The notes under the pieces are model-generated. The model made no database searches and was not told the origin of the DNA. It saw only the letters and a list, made by a program, of their open reading frames with translations. Shown piece by piece: positions 7,972 to 16,460 of a DNA stretch of 64,000 nt. The stretch is from Parasphingopyxis algicola (lineage in GTDB: Bacteria > Pseudomonadota > Alphaproteobacteria > Sphingomonadales > Sphingomonadaceae), in assembly GCF_013378075.1 (NCBI RefSeq), contig NZ_CP051131.1, positions 1,922,001 to 1,986,000 on the forward strand. Direction: 5' to 3'. How positions within the stretch are numbered: position 1 is the first letter of the stretch; each line of letters begins with the position of its first letter. The position numbers were made by a program, and so were the translations under genes.

Positions 7972-8882
7972 CGGCCACGATCGGACTGATAGGCTGCGGC
8001 CGGTGGGGCAAGCTCGTGCTCAGAGACCTGGTCGCCTGCGGAGCGGAGGTCCATGTCGTCTGTGCCAGTTCAGGCAATCAGGCCATAGCGCAACGGGCGG
8101 GCGCAGCATCGATCGTCGAAAACTTGAAAGAATTGCCGCCGGTCGACGGATATGTCGTGGTTACGCCGACCAGCACGCACGGCGATATCGTGCTTGCGCT
8201 CATGCCGAGAGGCAAGCCGATTTTCGTGGAGAAACCGCTGACCGCGGACGTCGACAGCGCCCGGCAAATAGCCGAAGATGATGACGGCCAGGTCTTCGTC
8301 ATGGACAAATGGCGCTATCATAGCGGGGTCGAGGCCGTGCGCGCCCAGATTGCTGCGGGTGCGATCGGCAGGTTGCGGGGCCTGAGACTGCAGCGCTGGA
8401 GCAACGGCCATGAATATGCGGACGTTTCGCCGCTCTGGATCCTCGCCCCCCACGATCTCTCCATTGCCGACCATATCCTCGGATATCTGCCGCCGCTCGA
8501 CGACGCCCGCGCGGTCATCCGCGCCGAGCCGCAGCTGGGCTTCACCGCCGAACTGGGCGGCACCGGACCGGTATCCGTTACGCTCGATATCGGAGTGGCC
8601 AATGTGGAACATGCCCGGCGCGTCGCCGCGGTCGGCGAAAACGGCGTGATGGAGTTGCGCGGCGGCTATGAGACCTGCCTCTTCGTTCGCCGCGGCCCGG
8701 TCGCCGAACCGGGCCAGGACGTCGATACCATTCCTTTCCCGGACACGATGCCCTTGCTCACCGAAGTCAGGGGCTTTCTCGATTTTCTGGACGGCGGTCC
8801 ACCTCCGCTCGCCGACGCCCGCAAAGGTTGCGCGATTGTCGAGCATATGGCGGAGATCGAAACCAAGCTGGAAGGTCGCTAG
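7968..8882 (+). CDS. Gfo/Idh/MocA family oxidoreductase
   Basis: This 304-residue NAD(P)-dependent sugar oxidoreductase starts with the Rossmann motif IGLIGCGRWGKLV, followed by VVTPTSTHGDIV and the family signature FVEKPLT (about residues 83-89). The C-terminal substrate domain includes HDLSIADHILGY. Start ATG at 7968 overlaps the previous stop. Its position between a cupin epimerase and a glycosyltransferase suggests it makes or modifies a nucleotide- or lipid-linked sugar, as do the WbpB/WlbA-type members. The actual substrate is not shown by the sequence. Confidence 0.88.
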   Translation: MTATIGLIGCGRWGKLVLRDLVACGAEVHVVCASSGNQAIAQRAGAASIVENLKELPPVDGYVVVTPTSTHGDIVLALMPRGKPIFVEKPLTADVDSARQIAEDDDGQVFVMDKWRYHSGVEAVRAQIAAGAIGRLRGLRLQRWSNGHEYADVSPLWILAPHDLSIADHILGYLPPLDDARAVIRAEPQLGFTAELGGTGPVSVTLDIGVANVEHARRVAAVGENGVMELRGGYETCLFVRRGPVAEPGQDVDTIPFPDTMPLLTEVRGFLDFLDGGPPPLADARKGCAIVEHMAEIETKLEGR

Positions 8883-8888
8883 TCCGGC

Positions 8889-9683
8889 ATGAACTCCGGC
8901 GACCCGCCCCTGTTTACGATATTGCTGCTGATTCACCGGCCGCCGGATATGCTGCGATTGGCGCTGGAAAGCGTTTTGGCGCAAAAACGGCAATCGTTCG
9001 AGATTTTCATCGTCTGCGATGGCGCGCCCGGCGAAACCGCGTCGGAAGCCGAACGGCTCGCGCGCAACGACGAACGCATCCATGTCCGGGCCTTTCCCAA
9101 GGGAGAACGCCACGGCGAACAGTATCGCGCCCAGATCATCGAGACCGAAAGCCGCGGCCGCTATATCTGCCATATCGACGATGACGATCTCTGGATGCCA
9201 GACTTTCTCGACGGGATGGCGCGGCTGCTCGACCTCGTCGATTTCGGCAATCTCCTGCAGGTCGCCGTGAAGCCCGATGGCGGCTTGCGTCTCATCGGTT
9301 TCGATCTCGGATCGCCGGAAGTTCGCAATCGTATGGTAAACGAGCGATGGAATTTCTTCGGTCCTTCGGTCTGCGGCTATCGCCGGACCGCCTATGACGG
9401 GCTTGAACGCGGATGGTCGCCGGCACCTGAAGACGTGCCGACCGACCTGTTCATGTGGCGCAAATTTCTGCGCCGGGACGAAGTGACGGCGGCGACACGC
9501 CACCAGATCGGCGCGCTATGTCCGCGGGCGCCTCGCCGCCAGCATATGACGATGGAGGAAAGGGCGGCGGAAAATACCGCTTTGCTCGAAAGGATCCGCG
9601 ATCCGGAGAGTCGCGACGAGCTGATTCAAACGGTCTGGCGTAACGCCGCGCGGGACTTGTTCAAGCTCCGCTTTCCGGACTAA
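8889..9683 (+). CDS. Family 2 glycosyltransferase
   Basis: This 264-residue GT-A enzyme has the nucleotide-binding start FTILLLIHRPPDMLRLALES, FIVCDGAPGE, and the acidic metal-binding motif HIDDDDLW at about residues 96-103. There is no transmembrane segment, so it is probably cytosolic or peripheral. It is the last of three genes (cupin epimerase, oxidoreductase, transferase). Its 3' end overlaps the 3' end of the convergent ABC permease gene by 23 bases. Donor and acceptor are unknown. Confidence 0.85.
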   Translation: MNSGDPPLFTILLLIHRPPDMLRLALESVLAQKRQSFEIFIVCDGAPGETASEAERLARNDERIHVRAFPKGERHGEQYRAQIIETESRGRYICHIDDDDLWMPDFLDGMARLLDLVDFGNLLQVAVKPDGGLRLIGFDLGSPEVRNRMVNERWNFFGPSVCGYRRTAYDGLERGWSPAPEDVPTDLFMWRKFLRRDEVTAATRHQIGALCPRAPRRQHMTMEERAAENTALLERIRDPESRDELIQTVWRNAARDLFKLRFPD

Positions 9684-11244
9684 CCCCGTCTTCGGCAAGG
9701 CCGATCTCGTTCAGCATCCAACGGGCCGCCTCGGCGGGGCTCGCCTTGTCGTCATCGCGATCGACCATATAGTTCGCCGCGCGCATCGCCTCGACGGGAA
9801 TGGCGTCGAGCAGAGGAGTCAGAGCCGAAACGAAGCGCTCCTCGTCGGCCCGGCCGGGCGCAACCATCAGCACCGCATCATAATTGGGAATCGCGCCGCG
9901 CGGATCGGCGAGCACGAACAGATTGCTCGCCGCGATCCGGCCGTCCGAAGAAAAGGCGGTGATAACATCGGCGCGGCCGCTTTCGACGGCGCGATACATG
10001 AAGGTGGGCTGATAGGATTGGGCCTCCGCGAACGCCAAACCATAGGCGTCGCGAATGCTGGCCCATTCGGGCCGGTTTAGGAACTCGACATCGGTGCCCA
10101 TGGTAAGCTCGGGCGCCACGGCGGCCAGATCGTCGATGTTCTGCAAACCGTAACGCTGGGCCGTTTCCTGCGTCGTCGCGAAGGCATAGGTATTCTCGAA
10201 GCCCAGCCGCCCGAGCACGCGCGCGTCGCGGGTTTCGGCGACCCACTCGCCGAGCCGGTCCAGCATTTCATCGCGCGGCGGATTGTCCTCGCGGCGCATC
10301 GCGTTGGTCCACAGCGTGCCCGTATAGTCGACATAGACATCGACATCGCCGCTCGCGAGCGCCTCGAACGCCACCGCGGAACCGAGCCCCTCGCGATAGC
10401 GAACCGCATAACCCGCCTCCTCAAGCCGATCGCCGATCAGCCGCGCGAGGATATATTGCTCGCTGAAGCCCTTGGCGCCGATGGTGACCATATCGGCGCG
10501 CGAACCGGTCATCGCCAGCGGCGCCAGCGCCAGAACGACGCCGGCCAGCAATGCCAGCAGCCCGCTTCTTATCCGCCAGCGGCTGCGCTTCGCTATTCCC
10601 GCTTCGATCAGGCCGAGCAAGGCATCCGCCGTCAGCGCGAGCGCGGCCGCCGCGACGCAGCCGGTCAGCACCAGGGTCCAGTTCTGCGTCTGCAGTCCGG
10701 CGAAGATCATGTCGCCAAGGCTCGGCTGACCGACCGTCGTCGAGAGCGTGGCGGCGCCGATCGTCCAGACCGTCGCGGTCCGGATGCCGGCCATCACGAC
10801 CGGAGCCGCGAGCGGCGCTTCGACCATCCGCAATTTCTGCCGCGGGGTCATACCGACACCGTCGGCAGCCTCGATAATCGCCGGGTCGATCCCGACGATA
10901 CCGGTCACCGAGTTGCGCAGGATCGGTAGCACCGCATAGAGCGCGAGCGCCAAAAGGGCGGGCAGGAAACCGAGCGCCGGAAGCGCCAGCCCGACCGGTG
11001 CGAACAGCGAGTTGAGCGCGAGCAGCAGGGGATAGAACAGCGCCAGCAGCGCGAGCCCGGGGATCGTCTGGACGAGACTCGCGGCGCCGAGCGCGATCCG
11101 CCGCAGCCGGTCGTTGCGCGACGCACCAATCGCGAGCGGCAGTGCGACGGCCAGCCCGAGCAGCAGCGCCGCCGCGGAGAGGATCACATGATCCGCCAGC
11201 AGCGGCGGGACCTGCGAAAGCGCTTCGGAAAGGCGCGGGTTCAT
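9661..11244 (-). CDS. Osmoprotectant ABC transporter: fused permease and substrate-binding protein
   Basis: This 527-residue protein has two parts. Residues 1-205 are an inner-membrane permease with the EAA-type loop (EAADGVGMTPRQKLRMVEAPLA). After another hydrophobic segment (about 225-245), residues 250-510 form an OpuAC-type substrate-binding domain starting VTIGAKGFSEQYILARL and containing VDVYVDYTGTLW. This is the OpuB/OpuC (ProW-ProX) fusion type that takes up glycine betaine, choline or similar compatible solutes. Its start overlaps the stop of the ATPase gene by four bases. The substrate-binding domain would face the periplasm, tethered to the permease. Confidence 0.92.
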   Translation of the reverse strand: MNPRLSEALSQVPPLLADHVILSAAALLLGLAVALPLAIGASRNDRLRRIALGAASLVQTIPGLALLALFYPLLLALNSLFAPVGLALPALGFLPALLALALYAVLPILRNSVTGIVGIDPAIIEAADGVGMTPRQKLRMVEAPLAAPVVMAGIRTATVWTIGAATLSTTVGQPSLGDMIFAGLQTQNWTLVLTGCVAAAALALTADALLGLIEAGIAKRSRWRIRSGLLALLAGVVLALAPLAMTGSRADMVTIGAKGFSEQYILARLIGDRLEEAGYAVRYREGLGSAVAFEALASGDVDVYVDYTGTLWTNAMRREDNPPRDEMLDRLGEWVAETRDARVLGRLGFENTYAFATTQETAQRYGLQNIDDLAAVAPELTMGTDVEFLNRPEWASIRDAYGLAFAEAQSYQPTFMYRAVESGRADVITAFSSDGRIAASNLFVLADPRGAIPNYDAVLMVAPGRADEERFVSALTPLLDAIPVEAMRAANYMVDRDDDKASPAEAARWMLNEIGLAEDGVSPESGA

Positions 11245-12017
11245 GCGCGCTCCTCAAGCTGGCGGAGCTTTGCCATCTGGCCCTTGGGCACCGCGATCAA
11301 AGCGCTCGCTTCCTCGCCGCACTCGCCCGCCAGCAACGCTTCGGGCGAGCCGTCGGCGACGACCCGACCGGCGCTCATCACGAGAATCCGGTCGGCGATC
11401 AGCAGCGCCTCGGCCATGTCATGCGTCACCATGATCGTCGTCAGCCTGAGCCGGTCGTGAAGCGCGCGATAGGCCTCGCCGAGCTGGTCGCGGGTGACGG
11501 GATCAAGCGCGCCGAATGGCTCGTCCATCAACATCAGCCCCGGTTCCCCGGCCAGAGCGCGTGCCACACCGACACGCTGTTGCTGGCCGCCCGATAGTTC
11601 ATTCGGCAGCCGGTCGGCGACATCGTCCGGCAGTCCCACCAGGTCGAGCAGTTCCGGTGCGCGATTTTTCGCACCGTCGCCGGCCAGTTTCGGAATTATC
11701 ATGATGTTTTCCGCGACGCTCATATGCGGAAATAGTCCAATATTCTGAAATACATAGCCGATGTGACGGCGCAAATCGGCGGGATCTTGATCCGCTATCG
11801 GCTCGCCGCCGATCGCGATCTCTCCGGCACTTGGGTCCACCAGCCGATTGATCATCTTGAGCAGTGTCGATTTGCCCGATCCGGACTCGCCGACCAACGC
11901 CACGAACGTACCCCCGGCTATCTCGAGGCTGAGCGTATCGACGGCGAAACTGGCGCCTCCGTCGAAACTCTTCGCGATGCCGTCAAAGCTGACGACGGGG
12001 CCGTTTTTCCTGTCCAT
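11241..12017 (-). CDS. Osmoprotectant ABC transporter ATP-binding protein
   Basis: This 258-residue ABC ATPase has Walker A GESGSGKST, Q-loop VFQNIGLFPH, signature LSGGQQQRVGVARAL, and Walker B LMLMDEPFGALD followed by the switch His in VTHDMAEAL. It resembles OpuBA/OpuCA but ends soon after the ATPase core, so it lacks the C-terminal CBS pair used for ionic-strength sensing in many family members. ATG at 12017 is chosen; an in-frame TTG three codons upstream is possible. It is the first gene of the two-gene importer operon. Confidence 0.92.
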   Translation of the reverse strand: MDRKNGPVVSFDGIAKSFDGGASFAVDTLSLEIAGGTFVALVGESGSGKSTLLKMINRLVDPSAGEIAIGGEPIADQDPADLRRHIGYVFQNIGLFPHMSVAENIMIIPKLAGDGAKNRAPELLDLVGLPDDVADRLPNELSGGQQQRVGVARALAGEPGLMLMDEPFGALDPVTRDQLGEAYRALHDRLRLTTIMVTHDMAEALLIADRILVMSAGRVVADGSPEALLAGECGEEASALIAVPKGQMAKLRQLEERA

Positions 12018-12076
12018 CGCGAGCAAGCATCGCGGCCTGGACCCGGACGGTCAAGCGCATCGCTCAGACACCGTTC

Positions 12077-13123
12077 CTAATTGTCCCGCAACAGGGCGAC
12101 CAGCGGCCGCACGATCGCCATGATCGATCCCTCCTCGCCGCTCTGGCTGAGCATCACATAGGCCTCGTCGGTGAAATTCTCGTCGGTGAAGCTGAACAGC
12201 TCGAAACCCCGGTCCGACCCGTCGAGCCCGGCTCGCGCGCTGAGAAAATGTTCGGTGTATCGGGGCTCGAGCACGCCGCTTTGGGTTACGAAGATATAGA
12301 AGCGCCTGAGATCGCCCAGGGTCGAGAACATCCCGCCACTGCCGAGGACGAGCCAGGATGTCGGCCCCCAATTGGGCGGTATGTTGGGCAAGCCCCGCTG
12401 GACGCCGCCGCCCGCCGCAAAATCGGCCATGGTCAGGCCGCGACTCTCGCCATAATCGCCGGTCCGTTCCATTCCGGCCGGATCGAAGAAATTCTCGCGC
12501 AGAAAACCGGAATAGCCTTGTCCGCTGACGCGCTCGACGATCGCGGCCAGCATGCCGAACGCCCAGTGCGAATGCGCCTCGCCCTCGCCCGGCGCGAAAA
12601 GCAACGGGATCGCGAGTGTCCGCCGTTCGAATTCGGTCCGGTCGATCCAGCCGAGATCGGCGTCCCAATCTCTATCGTTCGCCGGGAAATCGGGAAGCCC
12701 GGATCGGCCCGTCATCATCTGCCGAATCGTCATCCCGGCCCGGTCCGCCGGGACATTATCGAGATAATCGGACAGCGTGTCATCCTGGCTCAGCCGGCCG
12801 CGCTGTTCGAGCAGATAGATCGCCGCGGTGGTAAAATCGATCGGGCGCGAGCCGATGCCGAACGCGGTGTCGAGCGTGATCGGCACGCCGAGATCGGCAT
12901 GCGCCATGCCATAGGCTTTCTCGACCAGTGTCTCGCCATCGAGCGCAACGAACACGACGCCCGCATAGCCGTTCGCCGCCATGAACGCGTCGATCTGCGT
13001 TTCCAGCGTTTCGCGGTTCAGCGCCAGCGGCGGCGCTTCGTCAGGCTGGGCGGATGCACCCGCCGGGACGGCGAGCAGCATGAGCAGCATGGCCCGGGAC
13101 AGAGCGGTCGAGACGATATGCAT
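12077..13123 (-). CDS. Beta-lactamase-fold protein with degenerate active site
   Basis: This 348-residue exported protein has signal peptide MHIVSTALSR through AGASA-QPD. The fold is that of class C beta-lactamase/serine hydrolases: YGMAHADLGVPITLDTAFGIGS, then IRQMMTGRSGLPDF, IVERVSGQGYSGFLRENFFDPAGM and GSGGMFSTLGDLRRF. The SxxK motif reads SRPI (S92-I95), so the general-base lysine is missing. The usual Y-x-N reads HSH (184-186), and no HxG motif is clear near the C-terminus. It is therefore likely a binding or regulatory protein, not a hydrolase. Start ATG at 13123 is chosen because it begins the signal peptide. Confidence 0.8.
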   Translation of the reverse strand: MHIVSTALSRAMLLMLLAVPAGASAQPDEAPPLALNRETLETQIDAFMAANGYAGVVFVALDGETLVEKAYGMAHADLGVPITLDTAFGIGSRPIDFTTAAIYLLEQRGRLSQDDTLSDYLDNVPADRAGMTIRQMMTGRSGLPDFPANDRDWDADLGWIDRTEFERRTLAIPLLFAPGEGEAHSHWAFGMLAAIVERVSGQGYSGFLRENFFDPAGMERTGDYGESRGLTMADFAAGGGVQRGLPNIPPNWGPTSWLVLGSGGMFSTLGDLRRFYIFVTQSGVLEPRYTEHFLSARAGLDGSDRGFELFSFTDENFTDEAYVMLSQSGEEGSIMAIVRPLVALLRDN

Positions 13124-13284
13124 GGACGGTGCCTTTTCATTATGACAATCGTCGTAATTCATAGCGCGGATTGCCCGCAAGGCAAGGGACCAGCCTTCAC
13201 CTCTCCATATTGCCATTCCCGTTCTTGGGAAAATCGGGCTAGGAACCTTCCAAACGGAAAAGAATCACCAGGCAGGGGACCCCC

Positions 13285-14079
13285 ATGACAGTCCAATCCA
13301 TCTTCATCACCGGCGGCGCGTCAGGCATCGGGCGCGCCGTCGCCCACTATTTCGGCGAGCGCGGCTGGTTCGTCGGGCTGGCGGACATCAACGAAGCGGG
13401 GATGGAAGAAACGGCGGCGGGCCTGCAACCGGGCCAGTTCTCGATCCACCGGCTCGACGTGACCGATCGCGCACAATGGAGAGCGGCGATCGCTGCGTTC
13501 GGCGAACGCACGAACGGGCGGATGGACGTGCTGTTCAACAATGCGGGGATAGGGGTCGGCGGGCCGCTTGAACAGATGAGCGACGAGGATATCGACCGCA
13601 CGATCGCGATCAATTTCACCGGCGTCATCAGCGGCACGCGCGCGGCGTTCGAGATGCTGCGCGATACGCCCGACAGCTGCATCCTCAACACCAGTTCGGC
13701 GGCGGGAATCTACGGCGCGGCGGGCCTTGTCGTGTACAGCGGCACCAAGTTCGCCGTGCGCGCGCTGACCGAGGGGCTCGATATCGAGTTCAAACCCCAT
13801 GGCATCCGGTCCCGCGCGCTGATGCCGAGCTTCATCGAAACGCCGATCCTCGACGGCCCGCTCACCGGCGGCAACGCGTCTGTACGCGACATGATCTCCG
13901 AGGCGGGACTGGAAATCACGCCGGTGCAGGACGTCGCCGAGGCGGCCTGGCAGGCCGTTCACGGCGAGAAGATTCACACGACTGTCGGCAAAACCGCCAA
14001 AAAACTAGCCTTTGCGGCGCGCTGGACACCGGGGCGGCTACGCAAGAGCCTGGGGATGGCGCGCCGGGTCCAGGATTAG
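13285..14079 (+). CDS. Short-chain dehydrogenase/reductase
   Basis: This 264-residue classical SDR has the NAD(P)-binding TGGASGIG (9-16), NNAG (about 89-92), the catalytic Ser in LNTSSAAG, and YSGTK (YxxxK). Asp in LADINE suggests a preference for NAD over NADP. The C-terminal tail is basic (KTAKKLAFAARWTPGRLRK). Start ATG with GGCAGGGGA upstream. The substrate cannot be predicted. The gene stands alone, divergent from the beta-lactamase-fold gene and convergent with phhB. Confidence 0.9.
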   Translation: MTVQSIFITGGASGIGRAVAHYFGERGWFVGLADINEAGMEETAAGLQPGQFSIHRLDVTDRAQWRAAIAAFGERTNGRMDVLFNNAGIGVGGPLEQMSDEDIDRTIAINFTGVISGTRAAFEMLRDTPDSCILNTSSAAGIYGAAGLVVYSGTKFAVRALTEGLDIEFKPHGIRSRALMPSFIETPILDGPLTGGNASVRDMISEAGLEITPVQDVAEAAWQAVHGEKIHTTVGKTAKKLAFAARWTPGRLRKSLGMARRVQD

Positions 14080-14089
14080 GGGCGAGCGC

Positions 14090-14380
14090 TTATCCCGCAA
14101 AATCCTCCATCGCCTTGGCCATTTTCACATCCTTTTCGGACAGGCCGCCGGCATCGTGGGTCGTCAGGGTCACGTCGACCTTGTTGTAGACGTTGAACCA
14201 TTCGGGATGGTGATCCATCTGTTCGGCGAGCAGCGCGACGCGGGTCATGAATGCATAAGCCGCGCTGAAATCGGCAAATTCGAATCTGCGCGATATCGCA
14301 TCACGCTTCGCATCATGATCCCAGCCCGGCAGCGCCGCCAAGGCGGCCTCGCGTTCGGCATCGCTCAGTCTTTCGGTCAT
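14090..14380 (-). CDS. phhB: 4a-hydroxytetrahydrobiopterin dehydratase (PCD/DCoH)
   Basis: This 96-residue enzyme of normal family length dehydrates 4a-hydroxytetrahydropterin so that the pterin cofactor of phenylalanine hydroxylase can be recycled. The signature [19 protein letters not shown] (about 58-76) holds the active-site histidines. No phenylalanine hydroxylase gene is in the window, and the protein may also serve other pterin enzymes such as molybdopterin systems. Confidence 0.93.
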   Translation of the reverse strand: MTERLSDAEREAALAALPGWDHDAKRDAISRRFEFADFSAAYAFMTRVALLAEQMDHHPEWFNVYNKVDVTLTTHDAGGLSEKDVKMAKAMEDFAG

Positions 14381-14436
14381 CGTCTCCGGTCCTTCCGATC
14401 TTCCCTTGCAGGCTTCAGCGCCCTATCTGCCTCAAT

Positions 14437-14847
14437 ATGCGGATCGACGAAAGCTTTGCGGCCAACGCCCCCGATGCCGACGCCATGGAAGCGATGGCGC
14501 GGCGCTCGCTCGACAGCCTGCCGATCGAATTTCGCGAACAGATGGGCAATGTCGTGCTGCGGGTCGAGGAATATGCCGATCCGGAATCGCTGGAGGCCGT
14601 GGGCCTAAACCATCCGATGCAGCTCTCCGGCCTCTACACCGGGCGTCCGCTCGGCGACAAAAGCGTCTCGGATTTCGGCACCTTGCCCGACGTCATCCAT
14701 CTCTATCGCCAGCCGATACTGGCCGAAGCCGCCGAGCGCGGGATCGGCGTCGAACGGCTCGTCCATCATGTGCTGATTCACGAGGTCGGCCATCATTTCG
14801 GGCTGAGCGACGCGGACATGCACGCGCTCGAGGACAGCGCGGATTGA
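14437..14847 (+). CDS. Zincin-like metallopeptidase family protein
   Basis: This 136-residue protein has the zinc protease motif HEVGHHFG (HExxH plus a following His) at about residues 119-126 and the family context LPDVIHLYRQPIL and SDADMHALE. It belongs to the minimal metallopeptidase family often annotated as acetylglutamate kinase-associated or DUF1025-like; its physiological substrate is unknown. Its stop TGA overlaps a TTG start for ccmA, so the two are probably co-translated, as in other sphingomonads. Confidence 0.88.
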   Translation: MRIDESFAANAPDADAMEAMARRSLDSLPIEFREQMGNVVLRVEEYADPESLEAVGLNHPMQLSGLYTGRPLGDKSVSDFGTLPDVIHLYRQPILAEAAERGIGVERLVHHVLIHEVGHHFGLSDADMHALEDSAD

Positions 14848-15428
14848 GCGCTGCACTGACCCTTGCCGGGCTGGGCTGCGTGCGGGGCGACCGGGCGTTG
14901 TTCAGCGGGCTCGACTTGGCGTTGAAAGCAGGCGGCGCGGCGCTCGTGACCGGCCCCAACGGCGCGGGCAAGACCAGTCTGTTGCGCGTGATTGCCGGGC
15001 TGTTGCCGAAACCGGCGGGCACTGTCGAAATCGCCGGCACGATTGCATTTGCCGGCGAACAGGCGGCGCTCGACCGGGAGCTACCGCTCGAGCGCGCGCT
15101 CCGCTATTGGGCGGCGCTCGACAGGCGGGACGCCGGCGCGATCCGCGCGGCGCTGGACAGCATGGCGCTGGGCGATCTCGCCGATGTCCCGGTACGGATG
15201 CTGTCGACGGGGCAGTCGAAGCGCGCCGCCCTCGCCCGGGTCATCGCGGGCGCCGCGGATATCTGGCTGCTCGACGAACCGGCCAACGGCCTCGACAGCG
15301 ACGCACGGGCGCGGCTCGAAGCGGCGATCGCCGGCCACAGGGCGGCGGGCGGCATCGTCGTCGCCGCGACGCATCAGCCGCTGGCGATGCCGGATGCGAC
15401 AAACGTCCCGATCGGGGGCGTGGCATGA
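14844..15428 (+). CDS. ccmA: Heme exporter ATP-binding protein CcmA
   Basis: This 194-residue ABC ATPase of cytochrome c maturation has Walker A GPNGAGKTS, the variant signature LSTGQSKRAALARV, and Walker B IWLLDEPANGLD. It couples ATP hydrolysis to release of holo-CcmE in system I cytochrome c biogenesis. The proposed start is TTG at 14844, overlapping the previous TGA; the next candidates lie inside the conserved LAGLGCVRG. The stop overlaps ccmB by ATGA. CcmC and CcmE are not adjacent. Confidence 0.9.
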   Translation: MSAALTLAGLGCVRGDRALFSGLDLALKAGGAALVTGPNGAGKTSLLRVIAGLLPKPAGTVEIAGTIAFAGEQAALDRELPLERALRYWAALDRRDAGAIRAALDSMALGDLADVPVRMLSTGQSKRAALARVIAGAADIWLLDEPANGLDSDARARLEAAIAGHRAAGGIVVAATHQPLAMPDATNVPIGGVA

Positions 15429-16072
15429 GCGACCTGTTCGCCATCGCCCGGCGGGATCTCGGTCGGAGCTTTGCCGGGGGCGGATGGCTGCTGCCACTGA
15501 TTTTTTTCATGCTCGTCGCCACGCTCTTTCCTTTCGCGATCGGACCCGACCCGACGATATTGGGCCGGGTCGGCGGCGGCGTGCTCTGGACGGCGGCCCT
15601 TCTCGCCGCACTGTTCCCGATCGACCGGCTGATCGCGCCCGACCGCGATGCCGGCGTCCTCGATCAATATGCGGTGCGCGGAATCAGCGAGGAGGTCGTC
15701 GCCGTCGCCAAGATCGCCGCGCACTGGATCGGCTTCGGGCCGCCGCTGATGCTCGCCGCACTGCCGGCGTCGGCGCTGCTCGGAATGGAGATGGACAGCG
15801 TGGTGCGGCTCGAAGCCGGGCTGGCGCTGGGCAGTCTCGGGCTCGCGGCACTCGCCGTGACCGTCAGCGCCCTCGTCGCCGGATTGCCGGGCGGCGGCGC
15901 GCTTGCCGGACTCCTGATGCTGCCGCTCGCGGTGCCGGTGCTGATCTTCGGGGCGGGCGCGCTGGACGAGCTTCAGCGCGGCGCGTTTGCGCTGCTCGGG
16001 GCGTCGGCGCTGCTGCTGCTCGCCATCGCTCCCTTCGCAACCGGAGCGGCGATCCGGGCGATGCGGGATTAG
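15425..16072 (+). CDS. ccmB: Heme exporter permease CcmB
   Basis: This 215-residue protein with about six transmembrane helices starts MSDLFAIARRDLGRSF and contains the CcmB-typical LAALFPIDRLIAPDRDAGVLDQ and GLPGGGALAGLLMLPLAVPVLIF (given in part). It forms the CcmABCD complex with CcmA. The ATG overlaps the ccmA stop. The 3' end overlaps that of the convergent hypothetical gene by a few bases. Confidence 0.92.
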   Translation: MSDLFAIARRDLGRSFAGGGWLLPLIFFMLVATLFPFAIGPDPTILGRVGGGVLWTAALLAALFPIDRLIAPDRDAGVLDQYAVRGISEEVVAVAKIAAHWIGFGPPLMLAALPASALLGMEMDSVVRLEAGLALGSLGLAALAVTVSALVAGLPGGGALAGLLMLPLAVPVLIFGAGALDELQRGAFALLGASALLLLAIAPFATGAAIRAMRD

Positions 16073-16392
16073 TCCGCCGCGGCGCTTGAACTGTCTTGCG
16101 GACCGGCCGCGTAGATCACGGCCAACAGCCCGTCGGTGTCGTAATCGAGCGGCCCGACATCCCGTATGATACGATAGGCCGGGACGGTGCCCGTCAGTCC
16201 GTCGAGCCGGTAGCCGAGCGCGACATGGTCGGGCACGCGATCGTAGAGCAATCCGCCAACGTCATACCCGATCTGCGGCGCATAGGCGGGCGTGCGCGTG
16301 AAGTTGACGATGTCGTAGGGTAGCCGCTCCGCAGCAGCGGCGGGAAACGCGACGGCGGCGGCGGCCAGCGCGGAAACGACTCGGATAACCAT
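16069..16392 (-). CDS. Hypothetical exported protein
   Basis: This 107-residue protein has a clear signal peptide (MVIRVVSALAAAAVAF, cleavage near AAA-AERL). The mature part is about 87 residues, rich in Tyr, Asp and Gly (IGYDVGGLLYDRVPDHVALGYRL). No family is recognised. Codon use resembles its neighbours and the start ATG follows directly on a signal-peptide reading, so it is likely real. It is convergent with ccmB. Confidence 0.65.
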   Translation of the reverse strand: MVIRVVSALAAAAVAFPAAAAERLPYDIVNFTRTPAYAPQIGYDVGGLLYDRVPDHVALGYRLDGLTGTVPAYRIIRDVGPLDYDTDGLLAVIYAAGPQDSSSAAAD

Positions 16393-16460
16393 CGGTTAAC
16401 CATGAACCGCGGTGGCGATTTTGTGGAGTCCGGCGGCGATACTGTCCTGTCGCGGGACGG

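Noticed and set aside
8070-9503. A 477-residue minus-strand frame
   Set aside because: It is antisense to the oxidoreductase and glycosyltransferase genes, both well supported.
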